A stretch of 19,810 nucleotides of DNA from Nitrospirota bacterium (GTDB lineage Bacteria; Nitrospirota; Thermodesulfovibrionia; Thermodesulfovibrionales; JdFR-88). A program made the translations under genes and the position numbers. Where the stretch lies: positions 1 to 19,810 of the forward strand of contig JAKAMR010000050.1 in the NCBI GenBank assembly GCA_021812785.1. The letters are read 5' to 3'. The stretch's first letter is position 1. Each line of letters begins with the position of its first letter. This document shows positions 12,965 through 19,810 of this stretch, piece by piece. A model generated the notes under the pieces. The model was given only the letters and a program-made list of their open reading frames with translations. It made no database searches and had not been told where the DNA came from.

Positions 12965-15673
12965 TTGGCTACTAAACAGGCTGGAAAGTTGATCAAGGTA
13001 GTTATAAACCAAAAACCTGTCGATTGCGAAGAAGGCAAGACGATCCTGGAAGTATGCAGGGAGGCAGGCATATTCATCCCCACCCTCTGCTATGACCCCC
13101 GCCTGGAAGCCTATGGCGGCTGCAGGCTTTGTCTGGTCGAGGTGAAAGGCGTAAACAGGCCGCTTTCTTCCTGCACAACGCCCATACAAGATGGTATGGA
13201 GATCACGACGGAAAGCGAAAACCTCACGGGGCTGAGAAAGACGATGCTTTCCCTCATACTTTCCAATCACCCGAATGACTGTCTCCGCTGCGAAAAGACC
13301 GGGGACTGCTCCTTGCAGGAGCTGGCCTTCATGTATGACGTTGCCCCGGATGGGTACAAAGGCGAGCGGTGGAACCTTCCGGTAAAGGACAACAACCCGT
13401 TCATATCCTTCGACCCCAACAAATGCATCCTTTGCGGCAGGTGCGTAAACATCTGCAAAAACCTGATGCTCAAAGGGGCAATAGACATGACCGGAAGAGG
13501 TTTTAACGCAAGGCCGGACACCGCTTTCGGCAAGCCCCTTTCACCGGAGAACTGCCTTTTCTGCGGCCAGTGTGTCTCCACTTGCCCAACGGGGGCCCTT
13601 ATGGAAAAACCATCCGCCAGGACAGGCAGGAACCTTTCGGTAAAAAAGGTCAAGACCACCTGCTCCTACTGCGGAACCGGTTGCTCCTTCTTCCTGAACG
13701 TAAAGCAGGGCAAGGTAACGAAGGTCACCTCCGATTACGATTCTCCGGTCAACAGGGGCAACCTTTGCATAAAGGGGCGCTTCGGCTACGAGTTCATACA
13801 TCACCCGGACAGGATAAAAACACCCCTTATAAAAGAAGCAAACGGGGAATTCCGCGAGGCCTCATGGGATGAGGCCCTTGACCTGATAGCAAAACGCTTT
13901 GGCGAGCTGAAAGAAAAATACGGCCCTGGCGCCGTTGGCGCCTTCTCCTCCTCGCGCTGCACAAACGAGGAGAATTTCCTTGTCTCCAAATGGGTACGCG
14001 CGGTTTTAGGCAGCAACAATGTCGACAACTGCGCACGTGTCTGACACGCTCCAACTGTGGCCGGTCTGGCCACATCTTTAGGGGCAGGGGCCGCAAGCAA
14101 TTCCTTCGACCAGATATCGGAGGCGGACACCCTCTTGATCTTCGGCTCGAACACCACCGAAGGCCATCCGGTGATCTCCATCCACGTGAACAAGGCGATA
14201 AGGAACGGGGCCCGCATAATAGTCGGAGACCCCCGGAAGATAGAGCTTGTCAAGTGGGCCGACGTATGGCTCAATCTGAAGCCCGGCTCGAACATAGCTC
14301 TTCTGAACGGGCTCGTGCACGTGATCCTCAAAGAGGGCCTCTATAACAAGGAGTTCATTGAAAAAAGGACCGAAGGGTTCGAGGAGCTGAAGGCGGCTGT
14401 TGAGGAATACACGCCCGCTCATGTCCAGAAGCTTACCGGGGTAACGCCGGACAAGCTGTTAAAGGCCGCAAAGATATACGCAGAGGCCAAAAACGCGATG
14501 ATCCTCTACGGCCTTGGGGTAACGGAGCACCAGAGCGGCACGGAAACCGCGATGGCGGTGGCCAACCTGGCCCTTGTCTGCGGGCACATAGGCAGGCGCG
14601 CCACGGGCATCATGGCCCTCAGGGGTCAGAACAACGTGCAGGGCGCCTCCGATATGGGGCCCGCACCTGCGGCATTCACGGGATACCAGCCGGTGACCGA
14701 TCCCGTGGTCCGGGAAAAATTCGAAAAGGCCTGGGGTGTGGAGCTGCCCTCAAAACCGGGGCTGAAATCGGTGGAGATGCTCGATGAGGCACAAAAGGGC
14801 AATTTCAAGGGGCTTTTCATCCTTGGCGAGGACCCGGCCCACACGGACCCGGACATCTCCCATATACGAAAGGCCCTGTCCTCGATAGAGTTTCTTGTAG
14901 TGCAGGACATCTTCCACACCGAGACCACGCGTTTCGCCCATGTGGTGCTGCCTGGCGCAAGCTTCGCGGAAAAAGACGGCACGTTCACAAACGGGGAGCG
15001 CAGAGTGCAAAGGATAAGGAAAGCGGTTGAGCCGGTCTCCGGCAAGGCCGAATGGGAGGTCATCTGCGAGATAGCCTCCAGGATGGGGTACAAAATGAAG
15101 TACAACCACCCATCCGAGGTCATGGATGAAATAGCCTCCCTTGCCCCCATTTATGGAGGCATCAACTATGTGCGGCTTGAAAACGGGAGCCTGCAATGGC
15201 CCTGCCCCACCAAAGACCATCCCGGGACGGCCACGCTCTACAAGGACATGTTTTCAAGGCCGGGCGGGCGCGCCAGGTTCATGGCGCTTGAGCAAAAGGG
15301 CTCCGCGGAAGTCCCGGATGCGGAATACCCGTTCGTGCTCATCACCGGCCGCAGGCGCGAACATTACAACAACGGCTCGATGACCAGGCGCTCAAGGGGC
15401 ATCATGGAGATGTTCCCCGAAGAGCTGCTGGAACTGAGCCCGGCCGATGCATTGAAGCTTGGCATCAAAAACGGCGAGATGGTGAAAGTCGCCTCCAGGC
15501 GGGGGGAGATAAAAGTGAAGGTGCGGGTGTTGGACCGCTCACAGGAAGGAAACGTGTTCCTGGCATTCCATCACCAGGACGTGCTCACAAACATCCTCAC
15601 ATCTCCGCACAGGGATCCCATAACGGGCACCCCTGAATACAAGTCCTGCGCCGTGAAAATAGAGAAACTCTAA
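12965..15673 (+). CDS. fdhA: Selenocysteine formate dehydrogenase catalytic subunit (molybdenum or tungsten), with in-frame TGA at 14042-14044
   Basis: It interconverts formate and CO2 at a Mo/W-bis-pterin site. Reading through the TGA gives 902 residues with Sec360 in NCARV-U-HAPTVAG, matching the Sec140-His141 site of E. coli FdhF. The N-terminus is NuoG-like: a [2Fe-2S] ferredoxin domain (C42, C53, C56, C70), a His-Cys3 cluster (H102, C106, C109, C115) and two [4Fe-4S] sites (C154/157/160/164; C197/200/203/207). The catalytic part starts with a further [4Fe-4S] (C233, C236, C240, C268) and ends with a dinucleotide-binding domain (LITGRRREHYNNGS). Length and layout resemble Moorella-type FdhA, which passes electrons to NAD(P)-linked partners. 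No signal peptide is seen, so it is probably cytoplasmic. TTG 12965 is used because GGAGAGG precedes it. It is monocistronic; no beta subunit or fdhD is present here. Automatic calls would split it into 12965-14044 and about 14057-15673. Confidence 0.95.
14042..14085 (+). promoter_or_regulatory. SECIS element for selenocysteine insertion at TGA 14042
   Basis: Eleven nt after the TGA, TGTGGCC (14056-14062) and GGCCACA (14068-14074) form a perfect 7-bp stem capped by GGTCT, the SelB-binding loop sequence of the E. coli fdhF SECIS. A lower stem, GCTCC (14048-14052) with GGGGC (14081-14085, one G-U pair), extends it. This is the expected place and size of a bacterial SECIS. Confidence 0.92.
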
Positions 15674-15694
15674 AGGACGCCGGACAAAAAGATC

Positions 15695-15739
15695 AAGAAA
15701 ATGAAAAAGGCGCTTAAAAAGCGCCTTTTTCATTTTCTT
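15695..15739. terminator. Bidirectional terminator between fdhA and modC
   Basis: Two perfect 21-bp arms (15695-15715 and 15719-15739) enclose a 3-nt AAA loop. The GGCGC core is flanked by A and T tracts on both sides, so it can act in both directions. It overlaps the stop codon of modC (15730-15732). Confidence 0.92.
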
Positions 15740-16500
15740 TTTCCGCCGTGAGTGTCAGTAAGAGGCGGCCTTACCTGCCTTGGCATCAGGAGTGAGGCCA
15801 CGTCCTGGCTTGCCGGCCTTGAGACGACCTCTTCAGGCGGCCCGGACTGGACGGCCTTTCCGCCTTGATAGACAATGAGCCTTCCGGCCAGTTCGCAGGC
15901 CTCTTGCAGGTCATGCGTTACCAGCACCACGGGGATGTCGAACTCGCGCCTTATCTCCACCAGAAGCCTTCCCATCTCGGCCCGCAAAGGGGCGTCCAGG
16001 GCGGAAAAAGGCTCGTCCAGCAGGAGGGCCTGCGGCCTGCCAACAAGCGCCCTGGCCAGGGCAACGCGCTGCCTCTGCCCCCCGGATATCTCGTCAGGAT
16101 TTTTGTCTCCAAGTTTGCCAAGACCAAAGGCATCCAGCATGCCTTTCACTTTTTCGGCTGCCCGGTCTTTTCCAGGGCCACCGCCGGCTTTTCCATTCAG
16201 TCCGTATTCAATGTTCCCGCGCACGGTCATGTGTGGGAAAAGCGCCAGGTCCTGAAAGACATAGCCAAAGCGCCTCTTTTGGGGAGGAAGGTCCACGCCA
16301 GATGGGATGTCCAGGAGCACCCTGCCCCCTGATACGATGCTTCCCTCATCCGGCCTCATGAGCCCGGCCATCGATTTTAGTGTCAGGGACTTCCCTGCGC
16401 CAGAGCGCCCGAACAATACCGCAAGCTCGTTTCCCATGCTCCAGCTTACATCAAGGGAAAACCCCTTCAACCTCTTTTTTATGTTGACCGACAAGCTCAT
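15730..16500 (-). CDS. modC: Molybdate ABC transporter ATP-binding protein, lacking the C-terminal MOP domain
   Basis: This is the ATPase subunit that powers oxyanion import with ModB. The 256 residues contain Walker A GRSGAGKS (31-38), the Q-loop Q83, the signature ISGGQ (138-142), Walker B ALLLDEP (158-164) and the switch H196. E. coli ModC has about 350 residues and a C-terminal MOP/TOBE oxyanion-binding regulatory domain; this protein stops after the nucleotide-binding domain, so trans-inhibition through that domain is absent. It starts 4 nt after the modB stop (TGACAAATG) without an SD, so translation is probably coupled to modB. The last codons and the stop lie within the shared terminator. 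Tungstate specificity (Tup/Wtp) cannot be excluded, though the neighbouring ModA and ModB look molybdate-type. Confidence 0.92.
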   Translation of the reverse strand: MSLSVNIKKRLKGFSLDVSWSMGNELAVLFGRSGAGKSLTLKSMAGLMRPDEGSIVSGGRVLLDIPSGVDLPPQKRRFGYVFQDLALFPHMTVRGNIEYGLNGKAGGGPGKDRAAEKVKGMLDAFGLGKLGDKNPDEISGGQRQRVALARALVGRPQALLLDEPFSALDAPLRAEMGRLLVEIRREFDIPVVLVTHDLQEACELAGRLIVYQGGKAVQSGPPEEVVSRPASQDVASLLMPRQVRPPLTDTHGGKRK

Positions 16501-16503
16501 TTG

Positions 16504-17175
16504 TCAGAATTTTTTGCTCAGCCTGTTGGCCATGTATATGACCGAAACCGACAAAACGGTAAGTATAATGACCATAGTCCAGGCCCTTGCCCACTCGCCG
16601 TTTTCCAGATAGTTGTAGATGGCAAGCGGCATTGTTTCGGTCCTGCCGGGGATGTCCCCGGCGAACATCAGCGTTGCCCCGAACTCCCCAATAGCCCTCG
16701 CAAAGGATAGAACGGCCCCTGCAATTATCCCCCTTTTTGCAAGCGGAAGCACCACGCTAAGCGCCGTCCTCAACTCCCCGTGTCCCAGAGTGTAAGAGGC
16801 GTCAATGAGCTTTTGGTCCACGGACTCTATCGCCGCGCGGGAGGTCCTTATCATAAGCGGTATGGAAACTATGAACGAGGCCGCCGCCGCAGCCCACCAT
16901 GTAAACATTGCGGTCCATCCGGTAAGCTCATAGAGGGGCCTTCCCAAAAAACCGTTTCGCCCCAGAATGACAATAAGATAATATCCGGTGACCGTCGGCG
17001 GCAGCACCAGCGGAAGAGTAAAAAGGGCATCCAGGAGTTCCTTGCCCCGGAAACTTTTCCTGGCCAGCACGTAGGCAACGGGCACACCGGCAAGCAGCGC
17101 GAAGAACGTCACCACCAGCGCCACCTGAAAGGACAGCCTGAGCGAAAACATCCCATGGGCGCTCATGGTCAGCAT
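16504..17175 (-). CDS. modB: Molybdate ABC transporter permease
   Basis: The 223-residue inner-membrane protein has about five hydrophobic spans (for example 12-38, 48-72, 84-108, 147-165, 196-216). The cytoplasmic coupling motif is visible at about 125-170 (DASYTLGHGELRTALSVVLP) and is followed by the strongly ModB-like FARAIGEFGATLMFAGDIPG and TMPLAIYNYLE. It forms the translocation channel with ModC. ATG 17175 is used; AAGGGG lies just upstream, and ATG 17166 three codons later would give a better SD spacing. It follows modA by 49 nt and precedes modC by 3 nt, in one operon. Confidence 0.94.
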   Translation of the reverse strand: MLTMSAHGMFSLRLSFQVALVVTFFALLAGVPVAYVLARKSFRGKELLDALFTLPLVLPPTVTGYYLIVILGRNGFLGRPLYELTGWTAMFTWWAAAAASFIVSIPLMIRTSRAAIESVDQKLIDASYTLGHGELRTALSVVLPLAKRGIIAGAVLSFARAIGEFGATLMFAGDIPGRTETMPLAIYNYLENGEWARAWTMVIILTVLSVSVIYMANRLSKKF

Positions 17176-17224
17176 GCCCCTTTTGCGGCCGATTCAGACG
17201 AAAAAGACCTCAAAAACAGAAAGG

Positions 17225-18055
17225 TCATTTTGTTCCGAATCCGTATTTCCGAAGGATGCTTTTGCCCTCCGGCGAGGTAACCAGGGCCACGAAGGCCCTG
17301 GCCTGCTTTTCGTTTGCCGAGCCCTTGACCACCGCTATGGGATACACGACAGGCCTGTGGCTTGCCTGAGGCGCTACGGCGGCCACCCTGACCTGTCCCG
17401 CCTGCGAGATGGCGTCCGTAGAGTAGACGAGGCCTGCGTCCACCTCCTCCCTGGCCACGTATTCGAGGACCTGCCTTACGTGCTCTCCGTAGATGAGTTT
17501 TTTGCTGACCGCCCCCGTGAGCTTAAAATACCTGAGCGCCTCTTCAGAGTACATGCCCGCAGGCACGGACCTGGGATTACCTATGGCTATCCTTTTTATT
17601 CCCGGGTCCGCCAAGTCCCTGAAGCTTCTGACAAATGCGTATTTTTGTCCATCCGGAACGATCAGGACGACGGAATTTACGGCAAAGTCCGCCCTGGTGC
17701 CAGCCTCTATCATGCCCTTTTTCGAAAGCATATCCATCTGTTTTTCGGCGGCGGAGGCAAAGACGTCCACCGGCGCGCCCTCCTCTATCTGCATCATAAG
17801 GTTGCCGGAGGCCCCGAAGTTGAAATAGATTTTTACTCCCGGGTTCCTGGCCTCGTAAACCTTTGCCATATCTTCAAAGGCGTCCTTAAGGCTTATCGCC
17901 GCTGAGACTGTTATCTTTTTGCCGGTTGCGGCGAGCCCCTCCGCCGGACAGGAAATTACAAAAAAGGCGGCGATGAACAAAAAAATCAACGAAACGGCAA
18001 AGACCTTTTTAACAAAAAACTTGGGAAAAAAAAGACAAAGAACCCTCCTTAACAC
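17225..18055 (-). CDS. modA: Molybdate-binding protein, probable lipoprotein
   Basis: This is the extracytoplasmic binding protein that delivers oxyanion to ModB. From GTG 18055 it has 276 residues. The leader has an unusually long n-region (about 17 residues, ending FVKK), a hydrophobic core FAVSLIFLFIAAFF and a lipobox VIS-C with Cys36, so it is probably anchored. The mature part shows the ModA pattern: ITVSAAISLKDAFEDMAK, FGASGNLMMQIE, APVDVFASA, and VDAGLVYSTDA near the hinge, with serines in both oxyanion-contact loops. GTG 18055 is chosen because AGGAGG lies 6 nt upstream; ATG 18085 or GTG 18124 give longer n-regions and no good SD. It lies 83 nt after moaA and is followed by modB and modC. 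Confidence 0.92.
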   Translation of the reverse strand: MLRRVLCLFFPKFFVKKVFAVSLIFLFIAAFFVISCPAEGLAATGKKITVSAAISLKDAFEDMAKVYEARNPGVKIYFNFGASGNLMMQIEEGAPVDVFASAAEKQMDMLSKKGMIEAGTRADFAVNSVVLIVPDGQKYAFVRSFRDLADPGIKRIAIGNPRSVPAGMYSEEALRYFKLTGAVSKKLIYGEHVRQVLEYVAREEVDAGLVYSTDAISQAGQVRVAAVAPQASHRPVVYPIAVVKGSANEKQARAFVALVTSPEGKSILRKYGFGTK

Positions 18056-18138
18056 CTCCACCCTCCTGTTTGCTGTCATTTTCATGCGTTCGCTGCTTTC
18101 AGCCTCTGATCTGCCCTTATCCACCAGCCAGCTGCCCC

Positions 18139-19116
18139 TCAGCCACCAACTTGTTGCATGCTATCGAACCGCACTTTCTTTTCAAGAAGGCTCCCCTTCT
18201 CCTTGCTCAATACAGAGGACAGCAATAACTGCTCCATCTCCTCTTCGGTGGAAGCCTTGCTAAGGTCCTCCTCGCGGGAGGAAAAAAGGCAGGGTCTGAT
18301 CTTGCCTGCCGCTGTTATGCGCAGCCTGTTGCAGGAGTCGCAGAAATGGCCGCTTATCGGGCTTATGAAACCGACCACACCCTTTGCGCCGGGGAACATG
18401 TAATTATCCGAAGAGCCGGAGCGGCCAAGCGGCAGGAGTTTTTGTCCACCTCCCATGGAGGCTTTTATCGCTTCCTTTGCCTCCTGGGCGGTGAGCCTCA
18501 GACCTTCAAAAAAAAAGCTGCTGCCGCCCACCGGCATGAGCTCTATGAACCTGACGTGGAATGAATTTTCGAGCGTCAACCGGGCGAAACCGGGTATCTC
18601 GCTTCCGTTTATACCCTTTATCGGAACCATGTTTATCTTGACCGGGGCCGGCCAAAAGACCTCTTTGGCCACCCTTACGGCGCGCAGGGCGCGCGGAAGG
18701 CTTCCGCCTCGGGTTATTTCCATGTAGCGCCTGGCGTCAAGAGAATCGAGGCTTATATTTACCCTGTCCAGCCCCGCCTTTTTAAGCCCTGCCGCAAAAA
18801 AAGGCAGCAGTTGGCCGTTAGTGGTGAGGCTCAGGTCCTCAATGCCGATGGCCTTTATCTCGCGGACAAGGTGCACTATGTCTTTTCTTAAGAGTGGCTC
18901 GCCACCGGTAATCCTCACTTTTTTCAAACCGTATTTCCTTGCCACATGCAAAAAAGAGAGCATCTTGCCGAATTCCGGCATCTTTTCCGGGAGGGAACAC
19001 CTGGATGTTTTTTCCCGGCCCCCCGGAACGCAGTATATGCACCGGAGGTTGCACATTTCGGTCACGGAGAGCCTTATATAATCTATCTTTCTGTCAAAAG
19101 AGTCTCTAAGCTCCAT
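18139..19116 (-). CDS. moaA: GTP 3',8-cyclase, molybdenum cofactor biosynthesis radical SAM enzyme
   Basis: MoaA turns GTP into 3',8-cyclo-GTP, the first step toward molybdopterin, with MoaC acting next. From ATG 19116 it has 325 residues, standard length. The radical-SAM cluster is C22, C26 and C29 (EMCNLRCIYC); the SAM region has RITGGEPLLR and LTTNG; the second, substrate-binding cluster is C259, C262 and C276 (CDSCNRLRITAAGKIRPC). The chain ends in GG (MQQVGG), the conserved tail needed for activity. ATG 19116 is chosen for the family start and a GGGGAG about 10 nt upstream; a frame to 19161 adds 15 residues unlike the family. It lies between the molybdopterin-binding gene (97 nt gap) and modA, in the molybdenum operon. 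MoaC, MoaD and MoaE are not in the window. Confidence 0.96.
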   Translation of the reverse strand: MELRDSFDRKIDYIRLSVTEMCNLRCIYCVPGGREKTSRCSLPEKMPEFGKMLSFLHVARKYGLKKVRITGGEPLLRKDIVHLVREIKAIGIEDLSLTTNGQLLPFFAAGLKKAGLDRVNISLDSLDARRYMEITRGGSLPRALRAVRVAKEVFWPAPVKINMVPIKGINGSEIPGFARLTLENSFHVRFIELMPVGGSSFFFEGLRLTAQEAKEAIKASMGGGQKLLPLGRSGSSDNYMFPGAKGVVGFISPISGHFCDSCNRLRITAAGKIRPCLFSSREEDLSKASTEEEMEQLLLSSVLSKEKGSLLEKKVRFDSMQQVGG

Positions 19117-19213
19117 GGCAATGCGCTCCCCTGAAATAAAAAAATCCGTCTGCAAACACACCCCTGCGGCCGGAACCGTGGGAAGATGGTTTTACCTTTT
19201 TACTTTTAAAAAA

Positions 19214-19810
19214 TCAAATTTTTCCAAAAGGGCATACGGGCCAGCGGCACACCTTGCATTGAAGGCACAGCCCGCCGTGCCCCAGTTCGGCGAGCTCCCT
19301 TCTGCCAATATGCTCTCCGGCCAGGATCCTTGGCAGAACCAGGTCCAATATGGTCGTCTTTCCGTACATGGCGCATGTTGGGACCCCTATTACGGGGATG
19401 GAAGCGCCTTTCCCGTTCAAAACGGAGGCGGAAAGGAACATCGATCCGGGCAGCACCGCCGCGCCGTATGCGATGTCCCGCGCACCCAGGCCCCTTATCG
19501 CAAACCGGGTAACGTCATCGGGGTCCACGGACATGCCCCCCGTGGCGACAAGCAGGTCCGCCCCCATGTCCATGAACTCCCTCAACCTTGCCGCAATGTA
19601 ATTTTCGTCATCGGGCGCATAGGCAACGCCGATGATCTCGCCGCCAAAAGCCTCTATCTTTCCCCTTATTACCGGAGCAAAGGCGTCCTTTATCCTTCCC
19701 GAAAACACCTCGCCGCCCGTAATCACGACACCGGCTTTAGGCTTTCTGACGGGTATGACCTTAACGATGCCCCCTTTTGCCCTGGCAATGCCTGCAGCCT
19801 TCTCTACCGC
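19214..19810 (-). CDS. Molybdopterin-binding (MoCF domain) protein with Cys-rich tail, 5' end cut by window edge
   Basis: The frame is open to the right edge; 198 residues are visible and the N-terminus is missing. The visible part is a MoaB/MoeA/CinA-type molybdopterin-binding fold: VVITGGEVFSGRIKDAF, GADLLVATGGMSVDPDD and the loop VIGVPTCAMYGKTT. The last 20 residues hold CxxCxxCxxxxC followed by PFGK, a ferredoxin-like cysteine pattern that may bind a cluster or zinc. The family acts late in cofactor handling, but this subgroup has no firm assignment; it is not a complete MoeA as far as seen. It is the first visible gene of the minus-strand block leading into moaA and modABC. Regulatory sequences for the block would lie beyond the right edge. 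Confidence 0.85.
   Translation of the reverse strand, partial: AVEKAAGIARAKGGIVKVIPVRKPKAGVVITGGEVFSGRIKDAFAPVIRGKIEAFGGEIIGVAYAPDDENYIAARLREFMDMGADLLVATGGMSVDPDDVTRFAIRGLGARDIAYGAAVLPGSMFLSASVLNGKGASIPVIGVPTCAMYGKTTILDLVLPRILAGEHIGRRELAELGHGGLCLQCKVCRWPVCPFGKI

Noticed and set aside
14042..14044. TGA as a nonsense mutation splitting the formate dehydrogenase gene
   Set aside because: The frame and homology continue unchanged, the codon is at the known Sec site and a SECIS hairpin follows 11 nt later.
19117..19213. Molybdenum cofactor riboswitch before moaA
   Set aside because: The 97-nt gap lacks the paired elements of the Moco motif and lies inside an operon.

Overview
The window reads as a chromosomal segment of a mid-GC bacterium with a Gram-negative type envelope: lipoproteins, a YqgE/AlgH protein, a periplasmic-type ModABC system and a secreted c-type cytochrome. 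A selenocysteine formate dehydrogenase, two DsrE-type sulfur-relay proteins and a NifX/MTH1175-like cofactor protein point to an anaerobic or microaerophilic, redox-versatile lifestyle. Such a set would fit Nitrospirota or a former deltaproteobacterial lineage, but nothing here fixes the taxon. No tRNA, rRNA, CRISPR array, IS element or phage gene was seen.

Left part (1-5038, all minus strand): a large lipoprotein running off the left edge, built from five InlB-type repeats and a seven-bladed YVTN-type beta-propeller; a diguanylate cyclase with a degenerate receiver, a GAF and an intact GGEEF domain; and cysteine synthase. Then, on the plus strand, leucyl aminopeptidase and a secreted DUF2147 protein (5272-7222). 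Next is a minus-strand SOS unit, lexA - dinB - yqgE (10060 down to 7153), whose promoter carries a GAAC-N4-GTTC operator between -35 and -10.

Centre (10347-12964): a monocistronic DsrE-like gene with its own clear promoter and terminator faces a three-gene minus-strand operon (DUF134 regulator, NifX/MTH1175-like protein, second DsrE-like protein with a CxxC). That operon has a near-consensus promoter and a perfect palindrome at its start site. A secreted monohaem cytochrome c gene lies upstream on the same strand.

Right part (12965-19810): a plus-strand formate dehydrogenase catalytic subunit is interrupted by an in-frame TGA at 14042. This is selenocysteine, not a lesion: the context is CARV-U-H, and a SECIS hairpin with a GGTCT loop follows. 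The gene converges, across a shared bidirectional terminator, on a minus-strand molybdenum block: a molybdopterin-binding protein (cut by the right edge), moaA, modA, modB and modC. The block makes the pterin and imports the oxyanion; the formate dehydrogenase is an obvious consumer of the cofactor. No electron-accepting partner subunit of the dehydrogenase is in the window.

The most interesting points are the recoded formate dehydrogenase beside its cofactor-supply genes, repeated GGGTAAA operators shared by the divergent cytochrome c and fdhA promoters, the small DUF134/NifX/DsrE redox module with its palindromic operator, and two promoters (lexA and the GGDEF gene) whose -10 boxes almost touch the start codon, suggesting leaderless mRNAs.
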